From Clostridiaceae bacterium (GTDB taxonomy: Bacteria; Bacillota; Clostridia; Saccharofermentanales; UBA5734), in assembly GCA_012727965.1 (NCBI GenBank), contig JAAYFZ010000168.1, positions 1-20,694 on the forward strand: a stretch of 20,694 nucleotides of DNA. The letters are read 5' to 3'. Shown here piece by piece: positions 1 to 6,992 of this stretch. Position numbers and translations under genes: made by a program. The notes below the pieces were generated by a model. That model was not told the DNA's origin, made no database searches, and worked only from the letters and a program-made list of their open reading frames with translations. Each line of letters opens with the position of its first letter. Position 1 is the first letter of the stretch.

Positions 1-402
1 GATATTGAGCCATATCTCGAACAGCTGCCGGATCTGACTGCAGCATATGAAGTATATGGTCCTGATGGAGAGGAACTGGGAACTCTCTTTGCGGCTGCAG
101 CACGTGGCTACGGCGGTGATGTACCAATCATGGCAGCGGTGAACGCAGAAGGCAAACTATCCGGCGTCCGCATCATGGCAAATGAAGAAACCCCTGGATT
201 AGGTAAAAAAATCGAGGAACAGGAATTTCTAAGTCAATTTGTCGACAAAGATATATCAATCAGATATTCCACTAAGATCGGCGATCCTGGCAAAGAGGTT
301 ATCGATTCAGTGTCAGGCGCGACAATTTCTTCCAGAGCCGTCACAGAGTCACTCAATGAGGGACTGGAGCTTTATAGCCAGATCAGTGGGGGTGAATCAT
401 AA
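1..402 (+). CDS. rnfG: Rnf complex subunit G, C-terminal part (5' end outside window)
   Basis: The reading frame is open from the first base and ends at TAA 400-402, giving the last 133 residues of the protein. The FMN-binding signature S-G-A-T-I-S-S-R lies near the end. Its threonine (codon 322-324, residue 108 of the fragment) is the residue that covalently carries FMN through a phosphoester bond in RnfG and NqrC. The preceding stretch with E-T-P-G-L-G is also typical of the FMN-binding domain. RnfG is a membrane-anchored, extracytoplasmic flavoprotein in the ferredoxin:NAD+ oxidoreductase, and its N-terminal membrane helix lies outside the window. The stop codon shares one base with the rnfE start, so translation is probably coupled. 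A methionine at 130 is internal to the frame and is not the start. Confidence 0.95.
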   Translation, partial: DIEPYLEQLPDLTAAYEVYGPDGEELGTLFAAAARGYGGDVPIMAAVNAEGKLSGVRIMANEETPGLGKKIEEQEFLSQFVDKDISIRYSTKIGDPGKEVIDSVSGATISSRAVTESLNEGLELYSQISGGES

Positions 403-1178
403 TGGCAACTAAAAAAATGTCTCTAAGGCATGAGTTTACGAAGGGCCTGGTCAAAGAAAACCCGGTTCTCAGACTTATGCTTGGCGTTTGTCCGACGCTC
501 GCTGTTACAACAACGGCAAAAAACGGCATCGGCATGGGACTTGCGGCAACCTTCGTTCTTGTAAGTTCCAATATCGTTATTTCGCTGCTTAGACCAGTTA
601 TACCGGAAAAGGTAAGAATACCTGCCTTTATAACAGTTATCGCCAGCTTCGTTACGATCGTACAGATGCTCATGCAGGCCTATCTGCCTGATCTTAACGA
701 ATCTCTCGGCATATTCATTCCATTGATAACGGTCAACTGCATTATTCTAGCCAGGGCTGAAATGTTTGCCAGCAAAAACAAAGTCCTGCCATCGATCGTT
801 GACGGTCTGGGTATGGGAGCTGGTTATTCAGCTACACTGGTTCTCATGGGTGCGATCAGAGAGATCATGGGCAACGGTTCTATCATGGACTTCAAGCTGC
901 CGCTGATCGGCACAGGTACGATCGAACCAATGCTGATAATGATATTGCCGCCTGGAGGTTTCTTCGTTTTCGGCATTCTGATCGCGTTGGCACAGAAGCT
1001 CTCCGAGCATATGGATAAGAAAAATCCAGACGCAGCTATCGATGATTCCTGTGCTGGAGCAATAAATGATAAAACCGCCTGTCTGCTCTGTGGAGCCTGC
1101 AGTTTGCATCAAGGCATGGACGAGGCAGTTGACGAAATGAGAGAAAAACAGGATAAGGACGGGGGTGACAGATCATGA
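402..1178 (+). CDS. rnfE: Rnf complex subunit E with cysteine-rich C-terminal tail
   Basis: This is a 258-residue polytopic membrane subunit of the Rnf ferredoxin:NAD+ oxidoreductase. Several hydrophobic helices are visible up to about residue 200. Two cysteines sit in the family positions: C30 in L-G-V-C-P and C113 in T-V-N-C. In Rnf and Nqr structures, RnfE and RnfA each contribute two such cysteines to an iron-sulfur cluster within the membrane. The start ATG at 402 overlaps the rnfG stop, with a G-rich ribosome binding site just upstream. After the last helix there is a hydrophilic tail of about 55 residues with C217, C227, C230 and C233 (spacing C-x9-C-x2-C-x2-C), followed by a charged end. 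The tail lies beyond the conserved core and might bind metal. The stop overlaps the rnfA start by four bases (ATGA). Confidence 0.95.
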   Translation: MATKKMSLRHEFTKGLVKENPVLRLMLGVCPTLAVTTTAKNGIGMGLAATFVLVSSNIVISLLRPVIPEKVRIPAFITVIASFVTIVQMLMQAYLPDLNESLGIFIPLITVNCIILARAEMFASKNKVLPSIVDGLGMGAGYSATLVLMGAIREIMGNGSIMDFKLPLIGTGTIEPMLIMILPPGGFFVFGILIALAQKLSEHMDKKNPDAAIDDSCAGAINDKTACLLCGACSLHQGMDEAVDEMREKQDKDGGDRS

Positions 1179-1765
1179 AGGAAATGCTGATCATTTTATT
1201 TAGCGCGATCCTTGTTGATAATTTCGTGCTGTCACGTTTCTTGGGAATTTGCCCATTCCTGGGAGTATCTAAGAATCTTAAAACGGCAATGGGTATGAGT
1301 TTTGCAGTTCTGTTTGTAATGGTAGTGGCCTCTGCCATCACCTGGCCGGTCTTCAATCTGTTGCTCTTCCCAAATGGTCTGGCTTATTTGCAGACAGTTA
1401 TATTTATTCTGGTCATCGCTTCACTAGTCCAGATCATCGAGACTGTACTGCGTAAGGCCATTCCTTCTCTTTATAGGTCATTGGGCATATATTTGCCTCT
1501 TATTACAACAAACTGTGCCATCCTTGGTGCTGCCATACTTAATATCGATCAGCAGTATAGCTTCCCTGAAGCGATAGTCAACAGCATTGGCGCAGGCGCC
1601 GGTTTCATGCTGGCACTATTCATATTTGCCGGTGTTCGCAGCAAGGTGGATCACGCTGATGTGCCTAAATTTATGAAAGGGATGCCGATAACTCTGGTAT
1701 CAGCAGCTCTGGTAGCGATTTCATTCTTTGGCTTCAAAGGATTGATCGAGAAACTGTTCGGCTAA
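1175..1765 (+). CDS. rnfA: Rnf complex subunit A
   Basis: This is a 196-residue integral membrane protein, close to the usual length of about 190 residues, with around six hydrophobic segments. The two family cysteines are C26 in L-G-I-C-P-F-L-G and C114 in T-T-N-C-A-I-L-G. They mirror those of RnfE, the paralogous subunit with which RnfA forms the ion-translocating core and shares an iron-sulfur cluster. The ATG at 1175 lies in an ATGA overlap with the rnfE stop, which suggests tightly coupled synthesis of the two partners. A gap of 12 bases follows before rnfB, carrying the GAGGAGG ribosome binding site of that gene. Confidence 0.96.
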   Translation: MKEMLIILFSAILVDNFVLSRFLGICPFLGVSKNLKTAMGMSFAVLFVMVVASAITWPVFNLLLFPNGLAYLQTVIFILVIASLVQIIETVLRKAIPSLYRSLGIYLPLITTNCAILGAAILNIDQQYSFPEAIVNSIGAGAGFMLALFIFAGVRSKVDHADVPKFMKGMPITLVSAALVAISFFGFKGLIEKLFG

Positions 1766-1777
1766 GAGGAGGAGACA

Positions 1778-2710
1778 ATGTATTTAACTTCTTTTTCAAT
1801 ATTACGGTTTATTGTCACGGAGACTACGACCGTAGCAAAGGTACTAAGTATCGATGCCAATGCAATCTGGATCCCGGTAGCGGTAGGCGGCGCTATCGCG
1901 TTGGCTCTGGGATTAGTCATTTTACTGACTGCACGTTTTTTTGCAGTACCTGTAGATAACAGACTTGATAAAATAAAGGATATACTGCCAGGTGTCAATT
2001 GCGGCGCCTGCGGCTTCACTGGTTGCGAAGGTTATGCGAGATCATTAGCTGACGGTAATCAGGACGCGACCAAATGTCCTGTAGGAGGCGCCACAACAGC
2101 CCTGGAGCTCTCCGAGTTTCTCGGTCTGGCTGCACCTGACTTCACGCCAAAAGTCGCTTATATGTATTGTAACGGCACCACAGAGCATACCAGCAAGCGC
2201 TTTGACTATTCAGGCACAAGAACCTGCGCTGCTGCTCACAATCTATTCTCTGGACCTAATTCCTGTTCCTATGGCTGTATCGGTTTTGGCGATTGCATGG
2301 AAGTCTGTAACTTCAATGCGATCTACTATGAAAACGGTATTATCAGGATAAATGCTGATAATTGCACAGCTTGTGGCTTATGTGTCAAAGAATGTCCTAA
2401 GAATCTGATCAACATTATTCCAAAACACAAGAATACCTACGCTGTCCAATGCCGCAACAAGTGGCCTGGAGCACAAACCAGAAAAAACTGTGGTGTCGGC
2501 TGTATAGGCTGCCGCAAATGCTTCAAGGCTTGTCAATTCGATGCTATTACCATGGATGGGACACTAGCAGTAATAGACCATGATAAGTGCACCCACTGCG
2601 GTGACTGTATTACTGAATGTCCTACCGGGGCAATACATAATGGTTTGCCAGGCAGCTTAGGTTCTTGGCCTTCAACAGGCAAGGTTCAGAAAGAGACAAC
2701 TGCTGTCTGA
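1778..2710 (+). CDS. rnfB: Rnf complex subunit B, clostridial multi-ferredoxin form
   Basis: RnfB takes electrons from reduced ferredoxin and passes them to the membrane part of the Rnf complex. The 310-residue chain has one hydrophobic anchor (about 31-53). Next comes a 4Fe-4S domain with C75, C78, C83 and C100 in the C-G-A-C-G-F-T-G-C arrangement. Four ferredoxin-type cysteine groups follow: C163/C167/C173/C177, C196/C199/C202/C206, a group at 238-252, and C271/C274/C277/C281. This is longer and richer in clusters than proteobacterial RnfB and matches the form known from clostridia and acetogens. The start follows a strong GAGGAGG site. The N-terminal stretch of about 30 residues before the anchor is longer than I would expect. 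RnfB is the last rnf gene, and I see no clear terminator before the rpmB promoter. Confidence 0.96.
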   Translation: MYLTSFSILRFIVTETTTVAKVLSIDANAIWIPVAVGGAIALALGLVILLTARFFAVPVDNRLDKIKDILPGVNCGACGFTGCEGYARSLADGNQDATKCPVGGATTALELSEFLGLAAPDFTPKVAYMYCNGTTEHTSKRFDYSGTRTCAAAHNLFSGPNSCSYGCIGFGDCMEVCNFNAIYYENGIIRINADNCTACGLCVKECPKNLINIIPKHKNTYAVQCRNKWPGAQTRKNCGVGCIGCRKCFKACQFDAITMDGTLAVIDHDKCTHCGDCITECPTGAIHNGLPGSLGSWPSTGKVQKETTAV

Positions 2711-2770
2711 CCGTTTTCCCGCAGGCAAATCCAGAGACATAAATTGCGTTCGATACAAATTGGGAAATGC

Positions 2771-2799
2771 TTGCTTTATAAACTACGTTATGATATTAT
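2771..2799 (+). promoter_or_regulatory. Probable rpmB promoter, extended -10 type
   Basis: A TATTAT -10 box at 2794-2799 is preceded by TGA at 2791-2793, which makes a TGn-extended -10. A weak -35 (TTGCTT, 2771-2776) lies 17 bases upstream. The expected start point is near 2806. This would let rpmB be transcribed independently of the rnf operon. The 60 bases between rnfB and this promoter show no convincing terminator hairpin. Confidence 0.6.
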
Positions 2800-2802
2800 T
2801 CC

Positions 2803-2827
2803 TTGTGCACGTTTTAGCACAAAACGT
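2803..2827 (+). promoter_or_regulatory. Two overlapping inverted repeats just upstream of the rpmB ribosome binding site
   Basis: Two perfect inverted repeats share bases. TTGTGC (2803-2808) pairs with GCACAA (2817-2822). ACGTTTT (2809-2815) pairs with AAAACGT (2821-2827). Only one hairpin can form at a time. With transcription starting near 2806, mainly the second would exist in the mRNA, as a 7-bp stem at the 5' end that finishes three bases before the GGAGG at 2830-2834. A role in mRNA stability or translation is inferred. As DNA, the first repeat could equally be a protein site. Confidence 0.45.
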
Positions 2828-2841
2828 AAGGAGGTGTTCAA

Positions 2842-3039
2842 ATGGCTAAGTGTGAGATTTGTCAGAAAGACTTACTTTCCGGCAGAAAAATCAGCATAAC
2901 CCGTTCACAGGTTTCTCGCCGCGCTTTGACTAAGCAGAAACCGAATATCCGTACAGTTAAGGCTGTTGTTGATGGTACTCCCACAACGATGCATGTTTGC
3001 ACCAGGTGCCTCCGTTCCAACGCGGTCAAGAGGTCCTGA
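2842..3039 (+). CDS. rpmB: Large-subunit ribosomal protein L28, zinc-binding form
   Basis: This 65-residue protein has the L28 layout: C-E-I-C near the N-terminus, a basic central segment, the stretch K-A-V-V-D-G-T-P, and C-T-R-C-L-R-S near the C-terminus. The two CxxC pairs make it the cysteine-containing, zinc-binding form, as opposed to the cysteine-free paralogue that some bacteria use under zinc limitation. Length is normal for this form. The start follows an AAGGAGGTG site. The gene stands alone, with its own promoter upstream and a strong terminator downstream, which is a common arrangement for rpmB. Confidence 0.97.
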   Translation: MAKCEICQKDLLSGRKISITRSQVSRRALTKQKPNIRTVKAVVDGTPTTMHVCTRCLRSNAVKRS

Positions 3040-3094
3040 AGCTGCGTTGACGACAAGTTTTGTCGCTTAACGGGTTTAATGCAAGATGCTTGAA

Positions 3095-3146
3095 GGCAGT
3101 CTCATAAATAGCTTATGCAGCTATTATGAGACCGCCTTTTTTCTTT
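3095..3146 (+). terminator. Strong intrinsic terminator of rpmB
   Basis: A long hairpin runs from GGC (3095) to GCC (3135), with arms near GTCTCATAA(A)TAGCT and AGCTATTATGAGAC. It contains one bulged base in the left arm and a small mismatch at the base. It is followed by a T-rich run (TTTTTTCTTTT, 3137-3147). The stem is far longer than a chance hairpin. No comparable T-run lies on the other side, so it should act mainly on + strand transcripts. Confidence 0.93.
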
Positions 3147-3159
3147 TATTATTATTGAA

Positions 3160-4368
3160 TTATTGAACGACCTTCTCCTGTTCGGGATAAAGCCTCCTGA
3201 CTGCGATGATTCTCTCAGTCCAGCCCGGCATCTGCAATGGATCGACCAGCTGTATTGATTGACGATCCGGTCTTGCCATCAGAAACTGACCATTCTCCAT
3301 CACGATCGCCATGGAAACTGGTTCCCCGGGATTGGCAGCGTCATCAGCAAATACGAGGTCGGCGGGCTGAAGTATATCCAGCTTTAGAGGTGTTTTTTGT
3401 ACGGGTCCTTCCGCAGTTTCTTCAGTATCTGTATCACTTGATTCAGTGTTGTCATCTGTTTCATCCTCATTCTGCGTCGGGAGTGATTCATATTCCAACG
3501 GAACAGGCTGTCCGGAGCTCATCTGCTCCTTCATACTTCGCGGCAAAGCTATTCCATTGACAATGCCTGCGATTCTGGCAATACCCTCAGTTGATATGCC
3601 TGAACGAGATTGCCCTTTTGCAAGAACCGTTACACTATGAAAGGTCATTGCACTACTACAGAAATACCTTGCTCCATCAGGAGCTATCTCAATATCTTGT
3701 TCAGCATCAATAACCATCATGCCATTTTCACTAGCCCAGCCAAACTGACCATCGGGCAGACGCAGTCTGAGTATGCCGTCACCACGGTAATCAGCAATCA
3801 ACTCAGTGCCCATCATAACTTCAACCAGCATGGTTCCGCTTCTGGCGTGGCTCATAATTCTTTTTGCAGACTGAACAACTATCACCTTGAAGAAGCCGAG
3901 CCCTGGTTCAAGACTGTCCTTATCAGCAGACAGATCAGACGATAACATATAACCGCTGGTGCCATCTGGCAGACGTACCTGATTGAAGCCCCAGGTCAGA
4001 TTCTCATTTTGCAGCTGCACAGGCTCGTTGTAGAGGGCCTGGGCAAGTCTTCTGGACTTGATATCAGGTTGTACGAAAATGTCCGCTACAGGCTGTCTGA
4101 CGGCTCTGAAACTGTCATCATAAAGATACTCGACAGTATTGCCCTCGCCATCATCCTTGCCGATATCTATTTGAAGACGCGACAATGCCATTGGTGCAGC
4201 CCAGAATATCAAGGCTACGATCAGCAGAAACACTATCAACGGCGCAAACCATGGAGGCATTCGACGATCCGGTTTCTCAACATAGATATCCTTTTTATAT
4301 AAATTCCAATACTCTTCGATTTTTTTCGGAGGTCGAAATCCTTGTCCTTTTTTCTTCTTGAAGCTCAA
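3160..4368 (-). CDS. Membrane-anchored SH3b protein with degenerate NlpC/P60-like domain
   Basis: The 402-residue protein has a short basic cytoplasmic N-terminus, one membrane helix (about 39-62) and an extracytoplasmic remainder. Two SH3b-like modules follow (about 87-147 and 160-221), each with an L-P-D-G-x-x-G core. The C-terminal part (about 235-398) resembles NlpC/P60 peptidases: G-Q-S-R-S-G-I-S-T-E-G-I aligns with the family's G-x-S-x-S-G-x-D-C-S-G-L, then L-P-R, L-Q-P-A-D-L-V-F and M-E-N-G-Q-F. The catalytic cysteine position is T260, and the histidine position before the last motif is S352. An acidic low-complexity insert (about 299-323) splits the domain. It is probably a non-catalytic, wall-facing protein. 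The start is TTG inside a TTGA overlap with acpS, preceded by GGGAG. Domain assignment is by motif only. Confidence 0.72.
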   Translation of the reverse strand: MSFKKKKGQGFRPPKKIEEYWNLYKKDIYVEKPDRRMPPWFAPLIVFLLIVALIFWAAPMALSRLQIDIGKDDGEGNTVEYLYDDSFRAVRQPVADIFVQPDIKSRRLAQALYNEPVQLQNENLTWGFNQVRLPDGTSGYMLSSDLSADKDSLEPGLGFFKVIVVQSAKRIMSHARSGTMLVEVMMGTELIADYRGDGILRLRLPDGQFGWASENGMMVIDAEQDIEIAPDGARYFCSSAMTFHSVTVLAKGQSRSGISTEGIARIAGIVNGIALPRSMKEQMSSGQPVPLEYESLPTQNEDETDDNTESSDTDTEETAEGPVQKTPLKLDILQPADLVFADDAANPGEPVSMAIVMENGQFLMARPDRQSIQLVDPLQMPGWTERIIAVRRLYPEQEKVVQ

Positions 4369-4760
4369 TTGTTTTCTCCCTGATTACATAATATCACGCA
4401 AAAGGCGAGCGCCTGGCCACCGTCATGACTTAGACTAAGCGAATGAGAAACCGCACCCAGGCTATAACTTAAAGTTGCTGCAGCGCCATGTAATTTCAAC
4501 TCAGGTTGACCAGAAGGCAGTTTCCTGACTTCGAAATCATGCCAACTGACACCCGAAGGACCTATACCCGTTCCCAGTGCCTTGGCTGCAGCTTCTTTGG
4601 CTGCAAATCTGGCCGCAAGCGAAGCAAATCTTCCTGCACCTACACAGTCTTGCTGTTCGGAGCTGGTCCATATCCTGTCAACAAAAGCCTGCCCCTGTCT
4701 AGCTACGGCCTTTTCTATTCTATCTATCATAATTATATCTGTGCCGCACCTGATCTGCAT
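4365..4760 (-). CDS. acpS: Holo-[acyl-carrier-protein] synthase
   Basis: AcpS transfers 4'-phosphopantetheine from coenzyme A to a serine of acyl carrier protein, activating it for fatty acid synthesis. The 131-residue chain has both family signatures: G-T-D-I with the metal-binding aspartate D8, and F-A-A-K-E-A-x-A-K-A-L-G with E56. The C-terminal S-H-S-L-S-L-S-H-D stretch also fits. Length is typical. The ATG at 4760 follows an AAGGAGG site about 11 bases upstream. The last four bases overlap the TTG start of the SH3b protein, so the two are co-translated. The gene is divergent from manA across about 130 bases. Confidence 0.96.
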   Translation of the reverse strand: MQIRCGTDIIMIDRIEKAVARQGQAFVDRIWTSSEQQDCVGAGRFASLAARFAAKEAAAKALGTGIGPSGVSWHDFEVRKLPSGQPELKLHGAAATLSYSLGAVSHSLSLSHDGGQALAFCVILCNQGENN

Positions 4761-4823
4761 GTAAGGGCTTGCCTCCTTGGAATGTTAAACAGCCCTCTTG
4801 AAGCATCTACAAAGATCTACAGC

Positions 4824-4852
4824 TTGCAAACAAGTGGACAGATTGTTTTAAT
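4824..4852 (+). promoter_or_regulatory. Possible manA promoter
   Basis: TTGCAA (4824-4829) and TTTAAT (4847-4852) are 17 bases apart in the divergent acpS-manA gap. An alternative pairing uses TTGTTT (4843-4848) with TAAAAT (4865-4870) at 16 bases. On the opposite strand a perfect TATAAT (complement of 4851-4856) could serve acpS, but it lacks a good -35. The region is AT-rich, so chance matches are likely. Confidence 0.35.
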
Positions 4853-4892
4853 TATAACATGGCTTAAAATAAATTATACGAGAAGGTGACAT

Positions 4893-5903
4893 ATGCTTTA
4901 TCCGCTTAAATTTCGAGACGTTTACAAAGATTATCTCTGGGGCGGCCGCACTTTGGCAGCAATAGGTAAAAAACTGCCGGAAGAAGGCATCGTCGCAGAG
5001 AGCTGGGAAATATCGGCACATCCAAACGGACCGTCTATAGTTAAAAATGGCAAACTGGCCGGGATAACTTTGACTCAGGTCTTAGAACAGCATCATGCTG
5101 AACTTCTGGGTCAATTTGATCATGAACCATATTGCAGTAAATTTCCTCTGCTGATCAAATTTATTGATGCTTGTGATGACCTATCTGTTCAAGTTCACCC
5201 TGATGATGAGCAGGCTTCACGACTTGAACACGGTGAGCTTGGAAAAAACGAGATGTGGTACATTGTCGCTGCTCACACGGACAGTCGTCTGATTATTGGG
5301 ACACATAACGGAATTGATCGTGAAGCCTTCGCTCAGGCAGTTGCAGACGACAACATATCTTCATGTCTACGAGAAATAGCTGTGAAGCCAGGAGATATCA
5401 TAGATATTCCTGCTGGACTGCTACATGCCATTGGCAAAGGAATTGTAATCTGTGAAATCCAGCAGAATTCTGATACGACATATCGAGTTTATGACTATGA
5501 TCGCAGGGATGCTAAGGGAAATACCAGACCTCTTCACATTGACAAGGCATTAGAAGTTATCAACTTCTCATTAGGAGATAGCGTGATCAAGCAGCCGACC
5601 TTGCGCTATTCCGGAGATTCGAGTTCTGATTTAATCGAATTACTTGTTCTTAATGAGTACTTCGAGGTTGAACGCTGGACAGTGTCTACAGAGATAAAAT
5701 GTCAGGATGAGCTAAACCGTTTCTCGACACTAACAGTGCTTGAAGGTGCCGGCCATATTGTCTGGTCACAGGACGATCAAGAACAATATCTGGAAATCAT
5801 TCAGGGCGAATCAGTATTGATGCCAGCTCTAATTAATAACTGGAAAATCGAAGGCGATCTTGTCTTACTGAAGGCTTCACTTCCTGTCTATAATGGCAAC
5901 TGA
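4893..5903 (+). CDS. manA: Mannose-6-phosphate isomerase, class I (Bacillus-type)
   Basis: This zinc enzyme interconverts mannose 6-phosphate and fructose 6-phosphate. At 336 residues it is the short form typical of Bacillota. Zinc-site motifs are in order: S-V-Q-V-H-P-D-D (Q100, H102), K-N-E-M-W-Y (E120), and I-P-A-G-L-L-H-A-I (H178), followed by I-Q-Q-N-S-D-T-T-Y-R-V-Y-D-Y-D-R. The opening L-W-G-G is also typical. The C-terminal third is a second cupin-like region of lower conservation. The ATG follows a GAAGGTG site. The gene stands alone between divergent acpS and convergent dnaI. It could feed mannose into glycolysis or supply mannose 6-phosphate for glycan synthesis. Confidence 0.95.
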   Translation: MLYPLKFRDVYKDYLWGGRTLAAIGKKLPEEGIVAESWEISAHPNGPSIVKNGKLAGITLTQVLEQHHAELLGQFDHEPYCSKFPLLIKFIDACDDLSVQVHPDDEQASRLEHGELGKNEMWYIVAAHTDSRLIIGTHNGIDREAFAQAVADDNISSCLREIAVKPGDIIDIPAGLLHAIGKGIVICEIQQNSDTTYRVYDYDRRDAKGNTRPLHIDKALEVINFSLGDSVIKQPTLRYSGDSSSDLIELLVLNEYFEVERWTVSTEIKCQDELNRFSTLTVLEGAGHIVWSQDDQEQYLEIIQGESVLMPALINNWKIEGDLVLLKASLPVYNGN

Positions 5904-5940
5904 ACATGTAAACAAGTCAGAAATAATTATATGAAGCAAA

Positions 5941-5969
5941 TTTATAAAAGCCGGTCACTATGACCGACT
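5941..5969 (-). terminator. Probable terminator of the dnaD-dnaI operon, stop codon in the loop
   Basis: Read on the - strand, AGTCGGTCA (complement of 5961-5969) pairs with TGACCGGCT (complement of 5949-5957) as a 9-bp stem with one G-U pair. It is followed by the A/T-rich TTTATAAA. The three-base loop, 5958-5960, is the TAG stop codon of the helicase-loader gene. Read on the + strand, the same repeat has a C-A mismatch and a TTC-rich tail, so it may also weakly end manA transcripts. Confidence 0.55.
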
Positions 5970-6992
5970 TCTTCTTCTTCGGCTAAGCTCAAGCCTTATA
6001 TCTTCGCCAAAAAATCTGTAGATCGCATAATTACCCATGAAGCGGCTTAACAGCCGTTCATCATAAACCTGCTTAAGGGCTGCCGCGTCAGCATTGCTGG
6101 AGATCACAGTATGAAGCCCCGGTGACAATCTACGGTCGATAAGCGTCAATAATTCAGAATATCTTACACCGCCTCTGGTTTCAGTTCCGAGATCATCGAT
6201 CAGCAGCAGACGAGCATGAATAATGCTGTCATAAAGTGAGCTGATCTGTTCTAGTCTGACAGGATCAGGACTGAAGGAACTCTGCAAAACTCGCAGCTCA
6301 TTTAGTATCTCAAATAGTTCCGGCGCACTAACATAAAACACAGTTTCGCCTCTAATTAGCATTTCATTTGCCAGGCAGGCCATAAGGAAGCTCTTGCCAG
6401 TTCCGGGCCTGCCGAGAAACAGCAGGTTATCCTGACCCTTAGTTCTTTCCGGTGCGTCTGCCGGCAAACCTATCCTGTCGGCAAAGGCTAAAACAGCATT
6501 CATGATCGCAAGTATATTGCTTCTTGGACTTGTCCCTTTGTCCGATTGTTCAGGTTTATCAGAAAATAGTTCAGGATCAAATTTATCGAAGGTTATATCC
6601 TTGAGAGCTTTCAGATTGGCATGATCAACCAGCAGCGGCATAAGTGTTCTTCTGTAACAAATACATTTACCGTTTCCATTAATGCCAGTGTCATTACAAA
6701 GAGTACACTCATAAACAGGCTGGTCGAAATCAATATCTATATTGTGCAGATCAAGGAACTGATCTCTTGCGATCAGCAACTTATCGCGGCGATCACCGGC
6801 TTCTTTTGGTCTGTCAGGATTTATAGCTTCAAACAATAGATCGGCACCGGCAACAGCTATCTCCCTATCAAGCTGTTCCAATTCAGGGAAGCTCTGATAA
6901 ATTTCAGCCTGCTTCTGCCTCCGCATGCGGTCGGCACGGTCGCGCCGTTCCTCATAAATAGCTGCTACAGCCTTGTTGACTGATTGATTCAT
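5958..6992 (-). CDS. dnaI: DnaI/DnaC-type replicative helicase loader (AAA+ ATPase)
   Basis: The 344-residue protein should load the DnaB/DnaC-type replicative helicase at the origin or at stalled forks. The N-terminal half is helical and charged, with a probable zinc site at C96, C99, C110 and C112 (C-T-L-C then C-I-C), as in DnaI-type loaders. The AAA+ domain shows Walker A G-R-P-G-T-G-K-S (194-201), Walker B L-L-L-I-D-D-L-G (262-269), sensor 1 V-I-S-S-N (296-300) and the arginine-finger motif S-R-F (R317). IstB transposition helpers share this ATPase fold, but the neighbouring dnaD and the N-terminal zinc region favour the replication role. The ATG overlaps the dnaD stop by ATGA. The C-terminus is very arginine-rich. 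Confidence 0.9.
   Translation of the reverse strand: MNQSVNKAVAAIYEERRDRADRMRRQKQAEIYQSFPELEQLDREIAVAGADLLFEAINPDRPKEAGDRRDKLLIARDQFLDLHNIDIDFDQPVYECTLCNDTGINGNGKCICYRRTLMPLLVDHANLKALKDITFDKFDPELFSDKPEQSDKGTSPRSNILAIMNAVLAFADRIGLPADAPERTKGQDNLLFLGRPGTGKSFLMACLANEMLIRGETVFYVSAPELFEILNELRVLQSSFSPDPVRLEQISSLYDSIIHARLLLIDDLGTETRGGVRYSELLTLIDRRLSPGLHTVISSNADAAALKQVYDERLLSRFMGNYAIYRFFGEDIRLELSRRRRSRS

Noticed and set aside
130..402. A short separate gene starting at ATG 130
   Set aside because: The same frame is open back to base 1 and the protein is the C-terminal part of RnfG, so the methionine is internal.
2803..2827. H-type pseudoknot or riboswitch in the rpmB leader
   Set aside because: The order of arms fits a pseudoknot, but the connecting loops would be 0, 1 and 0 bases, which cannot span the stems. 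The leader is also too short for a known riboswitch.
3045..3073. Imperfect hairpin right after the rpmB stop as a separate terminator
   Set aside because: It has mismatches and no T-tract. The long hairpin at 3095-3146 is the clear terminator.
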